The translations under genes and the position numbers were made by a program. This document shows positions 1 to 6,494 of a DNA stretch of 6,731 bases, piece after piece. The notes below the pieces were generated by a model. It searched no databases. It was not told where the DNA came from and saw only the letters and a program-made list of their open reading frames with translations. The stretch is taken from the NCBI GenBank assembly GCA_945911685.1, contig CAMEAW010000154.1, positions 1 to 6,731 of the forward strand. The letters run 5' to 3'. Position 1 is the stretch's first letter; every line of letters begins with the position of its first letter. This stretch comes from Bordetella parapertussis (GTDB lineage: Bacteria; Pseudomonadota; Gammaproteobacteria; Burkholderiales; Burkholderiaceae_B).

Positions 1-2811
1 ATTGCTCAGGTGAATGTGCAAAATAGGGTGGCGATCGCCTTGCCGTCCTTGCCACAGGCCGTGCAGCGCCAGGGGGTGACCACCAAGGTGCAGTCCACCG
101 CCATTTTGCAGTTTGTGACGCTGACCTCAAGCAACCCAGAGCACGACGCACTGTTTTTAAGTAACTTTGCCAATTTGCAGATGCAGAACCGATTGGCGCG
201 CATTCCGGGCGTGGCTGCGGCAAACGTCTTTGGCGTTGGCAATTACAGTATGCGAGTCTGGCTCGACCCAGCACAGTTGAATATGCGCAGCCTGACGCCT
301 GCTGATGTCAGCGTCGCGATTAGTCGACAAAATTTGATGCTGGCCGCCGGTCAGTTGGGCGCACCACCGGTACCCACTGGCCAAGATTTTCAGTTGACCT
401 TGAATGTGACCAGTGCGATGGATACGCCTGAGCAGTTTGGTCAGATCTTGATTAAAGTCGACGAGCAGGGTGAGATGACCCGGCTGCGAGATGTGGCCCG
501 CCTTGAGATGGGTAGTCAGAACTACAGCCAATTCTTTCGCTTAGGCGATCGACCCGCAGGTGGCATCGCAATTTATCAGCTGCCCTCCGCAAACGCCATT
601 GCGGTCGCACAAGCTGTACGTGCCGAGATGGAAAAAATCTCAAAGAATTTTCCAAAAGAAATGAAATGGGAAATCCCTTTCGACACCACGATGTTTGTGA
701 CGGCTTCAATCACCGAGGTGTATCACACCTTGTTTGAGGCCGGTATTTTGGTGTTGCTGGTCATCATGCTGTTTTTACAAGACTGGCGCGCAACGCTGGT
801 GCCAGCCACGACCGTACCGGTGACGCTGATTGGCGCGTTTGCCTGCATGGCAGCGATGGGCTTTTCGATCAATTTATTGACGCTGTTTGCGATTGTGTTG
901 TGTATTGGTATCGTGGTGGACGATGCCATCGTGGTGGTCGAAGGCGTTGCTAAAAAAGTTGAACATGGTCAAACCCCACGCGAGGGGGCAATCAACGCCA
1001 TGACCGAACTGATGGGTCCGATTATCGGCATCACTCTGGTGCTCATGGCCGTCTTTTTACCTGCCTCATTTATCGCGGGTATTACGGGTCAGATGTATAA
1101 ACAGTTCGCATTGGTGATTGCAGCGACTGCATTGATCAGCGGTATCAACGCGGTCACGCTCAAGCCCACTCAGGCTGCGCAATTTATTCGTATCAAACCG
1201 GCAAACGAAAAAAAGAACTGGTTCTTTGCTGGCTTTGATCGCTCTTTTGAAAAGATATCAAACGGCTACGCGCACCTGTTGCAAGGGCTCATGAACAATC
1301 GTAAAACTGCTTCGGTGGTGGGGGGCTTACTGATTATTGGTGCGATTGTTGGTCTGATTAAGCTGCCCACGGGCTTTATTCCCAACGAAGATCAGGGCTA
1401 TCTGGTGGTCGCCGTCTCATTGCCAGATGCTTCGTCGCTTGAACGCACTCAACTTGGCATGCAGCAGGTCGTGAGCGCAATCGAAAAAGTGCCTGGTGTG
1501 GATCGGATCGTATCGATTGGCGGTGTGAACGCGCTGAACAATAACGCGTCACAATCAAATGTTGGGGTCATGTATGTGATCTTGAAGCCTTGGGATGCGC
1601 GGGGTAAAGGCGAGGATTTAAAGTCCATTTACCAAGGGATGGGCGCCGCGCTGCGTGAGGTTCAAGAGGTCAAGGCGCAAGTGTTGTTGCCGCCTGCCAT
1701 CCCTGGTCTGGGGCTGTCGGGTGGTTTTCAAATGCAACTGATGCTGACCGATGGCAGCAACAACTTCAAGAAGCTTGAAGATGCAACCGAAAACTTTTTG
1801 GCGGCTGCGCGAGAGCTTCCTGAAATTGCTGCGATTTTTACGCCCTTCAGAAATAACGTGCCGCAATTGACACTTAGTTTTAATACGGCACGTGCCGAGA
1901 CCTTGGGTGTTTCGATCGGCGATGCGTACGATGTGTTGCAAAATTCGTTAGGTTCGTCGTACGTGAATCAGTTTTTTAAATACGGTCAAACGTATCAAGT
2001 GTTCATGCAAGCCGATGGCAAAAGCCGAATGACTGCAGATCAAATCAGTCGCTTGTACGTTAAGAACAAGTCTCGCGAAATGGTGCCACTTGGCTCGTTT
2101 ATCGAGATTGTCGAAAGCACGGGCCCCGCCATCGCTTCGCAATACAACTTGTATCCAACCGCTGCAGTCTTGGGCGCTGGTAGCGCAGGCACGAGTTCTG
2201 GCCAAGTGATTGCCGCGCTCGAGAAACTCGCCAAAACGAATCTTCCTGATTCGGTGACCTTCGAATGGACGGCGATGTCCTACCAAGAGAAGCTCGTTGG
2301 CAGCACCGTTGTTCTAGTTTTTGCACTATCAATTTTGTTGGTGTACTTGGTGTTGGCGGCGCAGTACGAGTCGTGGATCGCACCGATTCCGGTGATTCTA
2401 GCGGTGCCGTTGGCCTTGGTAGGTACCGTCATTGCTCTGTTCTTCACGGGGCTTTCAAATAATATTTACGTGCAGATTGGTTTGGTGCTGATGATCGCGC
2501 TCGCGTCGAAAAATGCGATTTTGATTGTTGAGGTTGCGCTTGAGGCTAAGCGTGAGGGCCTGAGCCTAGTTGATGCCGCACTCAAGGCTTCGCATGAGCG
2601 ATTTCGTCCGATTGTGATGACGTCGATTGCGTTTATTTTGGGCGTGGTGCCGTTGCTGACCTCGTCGGGTGCGGGTGCTGCTGCGCGGGTATCGATTGGT
2701 ATCACGGTGTTTAGTGGGATGATTGCCTCGACTTGTTTGGCGGTCGCGCTGGTACCGATCTTTTTTGTGCAGATTGAAGGTTTGTTTGCCAAAAAAGAGG
2801 GCAAGTCTTAA
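1..2811 (+). CDS. RND multidrug efflux transporter, HAE1 (AcrB/MexB-like) inner-membrane subunit, 5'-truncated
   Basis: The gene encodes the proton-driven inner-membrane pump of a tripartite efflux system, which exports hydrophobic or amphiphilic compounds through a membrane-fusion protein and an outer-membrane channel. The reading frame is open from base 1 (I-A-Q before the GTG at 10), so that GTG is an internal Val codon and the true start lies outside the window. The visible 936 residues match AcrB from about residue 101 to the end. Proton-relay residues are present: the TM4 Asp pair in VVDDAIVVVE (visible residues 307-308, AcrB D407/D408), Lys837 in SKNAILIVE (AcrB K940), Arg867 (R971) and Thr874 (T978). 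Other landmarks are FLQDWRATLVP, GFSIN, WTAMSYQEKL, AAQYESW and TSSGAGAAAR. After TM5-6 it reads INAVTLKPTQAAQF where AcrB has a TPALCA-type sequence, which places it in the LKPTQ subgroup. No frameshift is seen. No outer-membrane channel gene follows; the fusion protein is presumably upstream. Family assignment is secure; substrate range is unknown. Confidence 0.96.
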   Translation: MAQVNVQNRVAIALPSLPQAVQRQGVTTKVQSTAILQFVTLTSSNPEHDALFLSNFANLQMQNRLARIPGVAAANVFGVGNYSMRVWLDPAQLNMRSLTPADVSVAISRQNLMLAAGQLGAPPVPTGQDFQLTLNVTSAMDTPEQFGQILIKVDEQGEMTRLRDVARLEMGSQNYSQFFRLGDRPAGGIAIYQLPSANAIAVAQAVRAEMEKISKNFPKEMKWEIPFDTTMFVTASITEVYHTLFEAGILVLLVIMLFLQDWRATLVPATTVPVTLIGAFACMAAMGFSINLLTLFAIVLCIGIVVDDAIVVVEGVAKKVEHGQTPREGAINAMTELMGPIIGITLVLMAVFLPASFIAGITGQMYKQFALVIAATALISGINAVTLKPTQAAQFIRIKPANEKKNWFFAGFDRSFEKISNGYAHLLQGLMNNRKTASVVGGLLIIGAIVGLIKLPTGFIPNEDQGYLVVAVSLPDASSLERTQLGMQQVVSAIEKVPGVDRIVSIGGVNALNNNASQSNVGVMYVILKPWDARGKGEDLKSIYQGMGAALREVQEVKAQVLLPPAIPGLGLSGGFQMQLMLTDGSNNFKKLEDATENFLAAARELPEIAAIFTPFRNNVPQLTLSFNTARAETLGVSIGDAYDVLQNSLGSSYVNQFFKYGQTYQVFMQADGKSRMTADQISRLYVKNKSREMVPLGSFIEIVESTGPAIASQYNLYPTAAVLGAGSAGTSSGQVIAALEKLAKTNLPDSVTFEWTAMSYQEKLVGSTVVLVFALSILLVYLVLAAQYESWIAPIPVILAVPLALVGTVIALFFTGLSNNIYVQIGLVLMIALASKNAILIVEVALEAKREGLSLVDAALKASHERFRPIVMTSIAFILGVVPLLTSSGAGAAARVSIGITVFSGMIASTCLAVALVPIFFVQIEGLFAKKEGKS

Positions 2812-2841
2812 CGCTGGCTCGACCAGACGACAACGAGGCTT

Positions 2842-2854
2842 CAAGCTTAGCTTG
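2842..2854. repeat. Short perfect palindrome between the efflux gene and the dehydrogenase
   Basis: CAAGCT, one T, then AGCTTG form a perfect 6+1+6 dyad 30 bp after the efflux stop codon. The one-base centre makes a protein-binding half-site pair more plausible than an RNA hairpin, which could form only a 4-bp stem. No promoter that I would trust is adjacent. It may be chance. Confidence 0.25.
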
Positions 2855-2872
2855 GGTCAGATGTATATCAAT

Positions 2873-2917
2873 GGCAAGAGGTCGATTACACGGCAATCGA
2901 TCCTCTGACACCTTGCC
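2873..2917 (+). other. Imperfect hairpin in the leader of the dehydrogenase gene
   Basis: The left arm GGCAAGAGGTCGATT (2873-2887) pairs with AATCGA (2895-2900), CCTC (2902-2905) and TTGCC (2913-2917) around the 7-nt loop ACACGGC. This gives 15 base pairs interrupted by a single-T bulge and a 7-nt bulge on the right side. The core TCGATT-N7-AATCGA is perfect. No T tract follows, so it is not a standard intrinsic terminator. It sits in the 136-bp gap, ending 30 bp before the next ATG. It could be an operator, an mRNA processing or stability element, or a Rho-independent-like pause. The structure is seen; the function is inference. Confidence 0.4.
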
Positions 2918-2937
2918 CTAAAGTGACAGGGTTCTTT

Positions 2938-2941
2938 GGAG
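2938..2941 (+). promoter_or_regulatory. Ribosome binding site deciding the dehydrogenase start
   Basis: GGAG lies 6 nt before the ATG at 2948. This favours that ATG over the in-frame TTG at 2936, which overlaps the GGAG itself and has no comparable site upstream. Confidence 0.8.
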
Positions 2942-2947
2942 AAAAAA

Positions 2948-3838
2948 ATGAATCAAGCGGTTCAGGCAGTGGAGTCAGTTGGTTTGGTCGGGCTCGGCGT
3001 CATGGGCCGCGGTGTGGCCGCTAATCTGCTTAAAAAAGGTTTTAAGGTGGTCGGGCGTGATGTGAACCCCGAAGCGCTGACCTGGCTTGAATCGATCGGC
3101 GGGCTTGCGGCGACCGCGGGGCATTCGATTGCAGACCATTGCGATGTGGTGATTAGTTTTGTCGTCAATGACAAGCAAACTGAAGAGATGCTGTTCGGTG
3201 TGGATGGCTTGGCGAGCAAGTTAAAGCCGAACTCAGTACTGATTACTTGCAGCACGATGGCACCCAAGTACGTGCGAGACTTGGCGCAACGGCTTGCCAA
3301 GTTAAATATTCATCTCGTCGATGCGCCCGTGACGGGTGGCAAAATAGGTGCTGCAAACGGCACCTTAACGATCATGGTGGCAGGCGAACCAACGGTCTGC
3401 GCGAGAGTTAAACCGATTCTCGAAACCTTTGGCAGTAAGATTTTTGTCTTGGGTGCTGAGCAGGGCATGGGTAGCCAGATGAAAGTCGTCAATCAACTTT
3501 TATGTGGTGTGCATATCGCGGCGGCTGGCGAGGCACTGGCGATGGCAAAGCGCGCGGGCTTGCCCCTTGAGACTACGCTTGAAATCTTAAAAAGCGGGGC
3601 CGCTTCGAGTTGGATGCTGGGTGACCGTGGCAATCGCATGATTACCGAATCGTTCGATGATGTCACCTCGGCCGTGGATATTTTTGTGAAGGATTTAGGC
3701 TTGGTGCTTGACGCTGCACGCGAACAAACCTTTGCAGCATCGATGGCACATGCGGCTTTTTTGCAATTTACTACCTCAAGTAGTCATGGCCTGGGTCGTT
3801 TAGATGACGCAGCCGTGATCAAGAATTACACTGACTGA
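2948..3838 (+). CDS. NAD-dependent beta-hydroxyacid dehydrogenase, LtnD (L-threonate dehydrogenase)-like
   Basis: This is a 296-residue cytosolic oxidoreductase of the 3-hydroxyisobutyrate / 6-phosphogluconate dehydrogenase superfamily, full length for the family. The N-terminal Rossmann domain carries GLGVMG (residues 15-20). The second strand ends in RDVNP, with Asp where NADP enzymes usually have Asn-Arg, so NAD is the likelier cofactor. The substrate loop DAPVTGG spans 125-131. The catalytic Lys179 lies in QMKVVNQLLCGVHIAA, followed by an all-helical C-terminal domain with SAVDIFVKDLGLVLDAAR. The xxNQLLxGVHIAA segment resembles LtnD-type enzymes, which oxidise L-threonate or related C4 sugar acids to 2-oxo acids, more than true 3-hydroxyisobutyrate dehydrogenases, which have Asn-Asn. 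The ATG is supported by a GGAG 6 nt upstream. It is followed after 37 bp by the CMD-like gene, probably in one operon. Superfamily is certain; the substrate is not, and tartronate-semialdehyde reductase-like activity is an alternative. Confidence 0.9.
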   Translation: MNQAVQAVESVGLVGLGVMGRGVAANLLKKGFKVVGRDVNPEALTWLESIGGLAATAGHSIADHCDVVISFVVNDKQTEEMLFGVDGLASKLKPNSVLITCSTMAPKYVRDLAQRLAKLNIHLVDAPVTGGKIGAANGTLTIMVAGEPTVCARVKPILETFGSKIFVLGAEQGMGSQMKVVNQLLCGVHIAAAGEALAMAKRAGLPLETTLEILKSGAASSWMLGDRGNRMITESFDDVTSAVDIFVKDLGLVLDAAREQTFAASMAHAAFLQFTTSSSHGLGRLDDAAVIKNYTD

Positions 3839-3862
3839 CTTCCAAAAATAATTCATCCACTA

Positions 3863-3867
3863 AGAGG
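3863..3867 (+). promoter_or_regulatory. Ribosome binding site of the CMD-like gene
   Basis: AGAGG lies 8 nt before the ATG at 3876, inside the 37-bp spacer after the dehydrogenase stop. Translation of the second gene can therefore start independently even if both share a transcript. Confidence 0.7.
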
Positions 3868-3875
3868 CCGTTACC

Positions 3876-4400
3876 ATGGCACGTATTCCTTACGCAGACT
3901 TAACCAATCCAGAAGCTAAACCACTTGTAGATCGCATTGTCGCTGAACGCGGCGGCGTGCTGCATTTATATCAAATGCTGTTGCACAGCCCACCGGTTGC
4001 GAGCGGCTGGCTCAATTATCTGACAGCGATTCGTCAGCAAAGCAGCTTGCCGGGTGGCTTACGTGAACTGGTCATTATGCGCATTGCTATTTTAAATGGC
4101 GCACCTTACGAAGCTGAACAACATGCGCCGATTGCCTTACGTGAAGGTGTGTCGCAAATACAATTAGACGAGTTAGAGCACTGGCAACAATCAAAAAATT
4201 ACGATGTCACTCAGCGTGCTGTTTTGGCGTACACCGATGCCATGACCAAAGAGATCCACGTGTCACCTGAAGTCTTTGCCGCCGCCAAGGCTGTGTTGAC
4301 CGACCGTTTGTTGGTTGAGTTGACGGCGACCGTCGGTGCGTACAACATGGTGTCGCGCTTTTTAGAAGCCCTACAGATCCACTCGCACGATCAGCGGTAG
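3876..4400 (+). CDS. Carboxymuconolactone decarboxylase (CMD/AhpD-fold) family protein without cysteines
   Basis: This is a 174-residue all-helical protein of the CMD family. The core is recognisable: RELVIMRIAILNGAPYEAEQHA (residues 63-84) with Glu64, Arg69, the Y-E pair at 78-79 and His83, followed by LREGVS. This is the E...Y-E-x-x-x-H pattern of CMD-type proteins; Ala80 replaces the usual Trp. There is no Cys anywhere, so the CxxC alkylhydroperoxidase activity of AhpD is excluded and a lactone decarboxylase, hydrolase or isomerase-like role is more likely. The N-terminal part (PYADLTNPEAKPLVDRI) resembles family members found beside aromatic-acid and Bug-transporter genes in Burkholderiales. 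An AGAGG site supports the start. It follows the dehydrogenase on the same strand and converges with the TctC gene. Fold assignment is strong; the reaction is unknown and I give no gene symbol. Confidence 0.88.
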   Translation: MARIPYADLTNPEAKPLVDRIVAERGGVLHLYQMLLHSPPVASGWLNYLTAIRQQSSLPGGLRELVIMRIAILNGAPYEAEQHAPIALREGVSQIQLDELEHWQQSKNYDVTQRAVLAYTDAMTKEIHVSPEVFAAAKAVLTDRLLVELTATVGAYNMVSRFLEALQIHSHDQR

Positions 4401-4408
4401 CACGATTG

Positions 4409-4431
4409 TCGACAAGCCTTTGGCTTGTCGA
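4409..4431. terminator. Perfect hairpin between convergent genes, probable transcription boundary
   Basis: TCGACAAGCC, loop TTT, GGCTTGTCGA form a perfect 10-bp stem starting 9 bp after the CMD-like stop codon and ending 65 bp before the converging TctC stop. The position strongly suggests termination. However, neither strand has a run of T after the stem (ACTATCACC on plus; ATCGTGCTACC on minus). It may act as a U-tract-less terminator, as a barrier to 3' exonuclease, or in a Rho-assisted mode. The structure is seen; the role is inferred. Confidence 0.55.
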
Positions 4432-4450
4432 ACTATCACCTAAATTGGGT

Positions 4451-4496
4451 TGCCAAGGTCGGGCGTTTTAGCCCGGATTACCTAGGCGTGATGGCA
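4451..4496. other. Second, imperfect dyad just after the TctC stop codon
   Basis: Nested inverted arms are TGCCA (4451-4455) with TGGCA (4492-4496), AGGT (4456-4459) with ACCT (4480-4483), and CGGGC (4460-4464) with GCCCG (4471-4475), around the loop GTTTTA. On the minus strand it begins immediately after the TctC stop codon, so it could protect or end that transcript. No T tract follows on that strand. The central 5-bp G/C stem is the strongest part; the outer arms may be coincidental. Confidence 0.35.
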
Positions 4497-5495
4497 CTAG
4501 TCTGCTGAAATATTAGCGGTTCTGGCGAGCTCTCGATAGCGGGTAGTTTGTTGTTCCAGATACTGCTTAAATTGCTCGGGCGTTGGGCTTGCGCCAAGCT
4601 CAACACCTTTGGTCATAAATTGTTTGACCAAGTCGGGTGATTGCAAGATTTTGGTGAGCTCGGTATGTAGGCGGTTAATGATTGGGGCGGGGGTGCCAGC
4701 GGGCGCAAAGAGTCCGTTAAAGGTTGTGTCTTCAAAGCCTTTCAGGCCCGACTCATCAAGCGTGGGCACATTAGGCAAAATTGCAGAGCGCGTTTTGCTG
4801 GTCACGCCAATTGCAGCGATTTTTCCGCTCAAGATGTATTGCGCTGAGGTACTGACCTGATCAAACATAAACGGGATTTGACCACCCAGCAAATCGACCA
4901 TGGATTGTGCGTTGCCCTTGTAGGGAACATGCAGGTACGACACACCCGCCGCGCTGCTAAAAAGCTCGGCGGCGATATGGCCCGTTGAACCATTGCCTGA
5001 CGAGGCGTAGGCATAAAACTTTGGTTGGGCTTTAGCCAAAGCAATAAAGTCTTTGAGGTTGCGCGCAGCGATTTTTTCGGGGTTCACAACTAATACCATT
5101 GGGATCTGGCAGGTAACCGTAATCGGGATGAAGTCTTTGAAGGGGTCGTAGCCTGCATTTTTTAACAAGACAGGTGCTGTGACAAAGGTCGTTGAATGCG
5201 CCAGAAGGGTGTAGCCATCTGGTGCAGCCTTGGCAACGAAATTCGTGCCCACCAAGCTGCTTGCGCCAGGTTTGTTTTCAACGATGACTTGTTGCCCTAA
5301 CGACTTGGTTAAGGCTTCAGCAATCGAGCGGGCAACCATATCCACCGTTCCGCCTGGTGCAACGGGAACGATGATTTTGATGGGGCGATTTGGATAGTTT
5401 GCGGCATCTTGTGCGTGTGCAGCGATTGGCATCGATAACGCGAGCGCTGCAACTAGAGCGCTGAGGTGCCTGCCATAAGGTCGAAATATTTTCAT
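4497..5495 (-). CDS. Bug/TctC-family tripartite tricarboxylate transporter substrate-binding protein
   Basis: This is a 332-residue periplasmic solute-binding protein, the normal length for the Bug family. It has a clear Sec signal peptide: basic start (K2, R5, R9), hydrophobic core 11-26, and an AHA cleavage site before Gln29. The mature protein opens with YPNRPIKIIVPVAPGGTVDMVAR (residues 34-56), the family signature with the ligand-loop PGG and Asp52. Then come VENKPGASSLVGT (72-84), APDGYTLL (91-98), and later HVPYKG and PTLDESGLKGFE. Bug proteins bind organic acids such as carboxylates or amino acids, for TctAB permeases or as orphans for sensing; no TctA or TctB gene is in the window. 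A GAGG site lies 8 nt before the ATG. It is 29 bp downstream of the amidohydrolase and is the last gene of the minus-strand set. Family assignment is very secure; the ligand cannot be read from the sequence. Confidence 0.96.
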   Translation of the reverse strand: MKIFRPYGRHLSALVAALALSMPIAAHAQDAANYPNRPIKIIVPVAPGGTVDMVARSIAEALTKSLGQQVIVENKPGASSLVGTNFVAKAAPDGYTLLAHSTTFVTAPVLLKNAGYDPFKDFIPITVTCQIPMVLVVNPEKIAARNLKDFIALAKAQPKFYAYASSGNGSTGHIAAELFSSAAGVSYLHVPYKGNAQSMVDLLGGQIPFMFDQVSTSAQYILSGKIAAIGVTSKTRSAILPNVPTLDESGLKGFEDTTFNGLFAPAGTPAPIINRLHTELTKILQSPDLVKQFMTKGVELGASPTPEQFKQYLEQQTTRYRELARTANISAD

Positions 5496-5503
5496 CGTAC
5501 ATG

Positions 5504-5507
5504 CCTC
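5504..5507 (-). promoter_or_regulatory. Ribosome binding site of the Bug/TctC gene
   Basis: GAGG on the minus strand (CCTC on plus) lies 8 nt before the ATG at 5495, inside the 29-bp gap after the amidohydrolase stop. Confidence 0.75.
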
Positions 5508-5524
5508 AAATTGGATTTTTGAAA

Positions 5525-6415
5525 TTAAAAATCATAAAGCCGCGCTGGATTATCGACAAGAATCTTCTTTGCACGCTCCGCACTGCCTGCCCAACGCACA
5601 ACACGTTGAATAGCTGCTTGATTGTCTTCGTGATGAAAGAGCTCGATGACCTCAGGTCTGCGAACTTGGCCTTTAGGTGGAAACGGATGAGGCCAATCTG
5701 TACCCCAAACGATACGCTCAGGGTTTGCCTCGATAAGCGCTTGCGCAAACGGATCTAAATCAGCGTAATCGGCGGCTTCTGATACGCGATAGGCTGCCGA
5801 AATTTTCACATAGACTTTGCCTGAACGTACCAGCGAAAGTAACGCGTCAAAGCCCGGTTGCTTCAGGCCTGCTGAAGCATTGAGGCGACCAAAGTGATCA
5901 ATGACCACGGTGGTGGCAGCTTGCATGATCGTGTCGTGCATGCCGTCGATGACGCCCAAATTGGTGTACATCTGAATGTGCCAACCAAAAGGTGCCACTT
6001 GTTTTGCTGTGCGCAGCAATTGTTGTTGGCCAACGCTTGGATCATTTTGACCGACAGTCTCAAGATTTAAGCGCGTACCGCGCACGCCTGCCTGATGCAT
6101 CTCTTTCAACGCTGCGTTTGAGGTTTGATCATCAATCACCGCCACGCCGCGCGCGCTTGCACCAATCGTACGCAAGGCCCACAGCAAGCAGCTGTTATCG
6201 GCCGCGTAAGGGCTTGGATGCACAATCACGACACGTTCGACACCAAGCGAGCGGTGCAAGGCATGTAAGTCTTCGATTGAAGCTTCGTCGGGTGTGTAGT
6301 GCCGCGTGGGCGAAAACGGAAATTGCGTTTGCGGCGGAAACACGTGTGTGTGGCAATCGCAAATGCCAGACAAGCCGAAGGGCGCAGTTGGGTTCGTTTG
6401 TAGCGTGGTGGTCAT
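5525..6415 (-). CDS. Amidohydrolase-2 family metal-dependent hydrolase, LigI (2-pyrone-4,6-dicarboxylate lactonase)-like
   Basis: This is a 296-residue cytosolic TIM-barrel hydrolase of the amidohydrolase superfamily (cog3618/LigI branch). Seen in order: DCHTHVF with His22 and His24; FPFSPTRHYTPDEAS, very like the LigI N-terminus; ADNSCLL; AGVRGTRLN with Arg112 and Arg115; GWHIQMY ending in Tyr150; VIDHFGR with His174; AAYRVS with Arg210; WGTDWPHP with the catalytic Asp240 and His243; and LVDNPARLYDF at the end. The retained Arg and Tyr positions line up with those that hold the dicarboxylate in LigI, so a lactone of a carboxylic acid is a reasonable substrate, though true PDC lactonase activity is not shown. 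I start at the ATG at 6415; an in-frame TTG at 6430 would add 5 residues, but neither start has a strong Shine-Dalgarno sequence. It lies between the class II aldolase (79 bp upstream) and the Bug gene (29 bp downstream), probably in one operon. Confidence 0.9.
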   Translation of the reverse strand: MTTTLQTNPTAPFGLSGICDCHTHVFPPQTQFPFSPTRHYTPDEASIEDLHALHRSLGVERVVIVHPSPYAADNSCLLWALRTIGASARGVAVIDDQTSNAALKEMHQAGVRGTRLNLETVGQNDPSVGQQQLLRTAKQVAPFGWHIQMYTNLGVIDGMHDTIMQAATTVVIDHFGRLNASAGLKQPGFDALLSLVRSGKVYVKISAAYRVSEAADYADLDPFAQALIEANPERIVWGTDWPHPFPPKGQVRRPEVIELFHHEDNQAAIQRVVRWAGSAERAKKILVDNPARLYDF

Positions 6416-6453
6416 TAGATCCGTTACCAAGTTCGTTCATCGTTCAGCCAGAT

Positions 6454-6469
6454 AAGGCTTTCGCGCCTT
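6454..6469. repeat. Small inverted repeat between the aldolase and amidohydrolase genes
   Basis: AAGGC and GCCTT flank a 6-nt loop (TTTCGC on plus, GCGAAA on minus). On the minus strand it lies in the 79-bp spacer, about 39 nt before the amidohydrolase ATG. A 5-bp stem is weak and there is no T tract, so read-through is expected. It may be a processing site or chance. Confidence 0.2.
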
Positions 6470-6494
6470 GCGCACATCTCTCGCGTTAAACGTA

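Noticed and set aside
10..12. GTG at 10 as the start of the efflux gene
   Set aside because: The frame continues upstream (I-A-Q) and the sequence aligns with AcrB from about residue 101, so this is an internal Val codon of a gene cut by the window edge.
2099..2383. Several 60-125-codon minus-strand frames opposite the RND gene
   Set aside because: All overlap a strongly conserved coding frame and translate to low-complexity, Arg/Thr-rich products with no recognisable motif.
2840..2869. Possible sigma70 promoter TTCAAG / TATATC with 18-bp spacing
   Set aside because: Both hexamers match consensus poorly; not distinguishable from chance without transcript data.
2882..2900. TCGATT-N7-AATCGA as a LysR-type regulator box
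   Set aside because: The dyad gives A-N11-T rather than the T-N11-A core, and no LysR gene is in the window; it is kept only as a hairpin or undefined dyad.
6195..6440. Minus-strand frame with an ATG at 6440 overlapping the amidohydrolase start
   Set aside because: It lies out of frame over the conserved LigI-like N-terminus and its product resembles no family; it is a shadow reading.
5992..6489. 165-codon plus-strand open frame opposite the amidohydrolase
   Set aside because: Arg/Ser-rich antisense translation of a well-conserved gene, with no Shine-Dalgarno or domain pattern.
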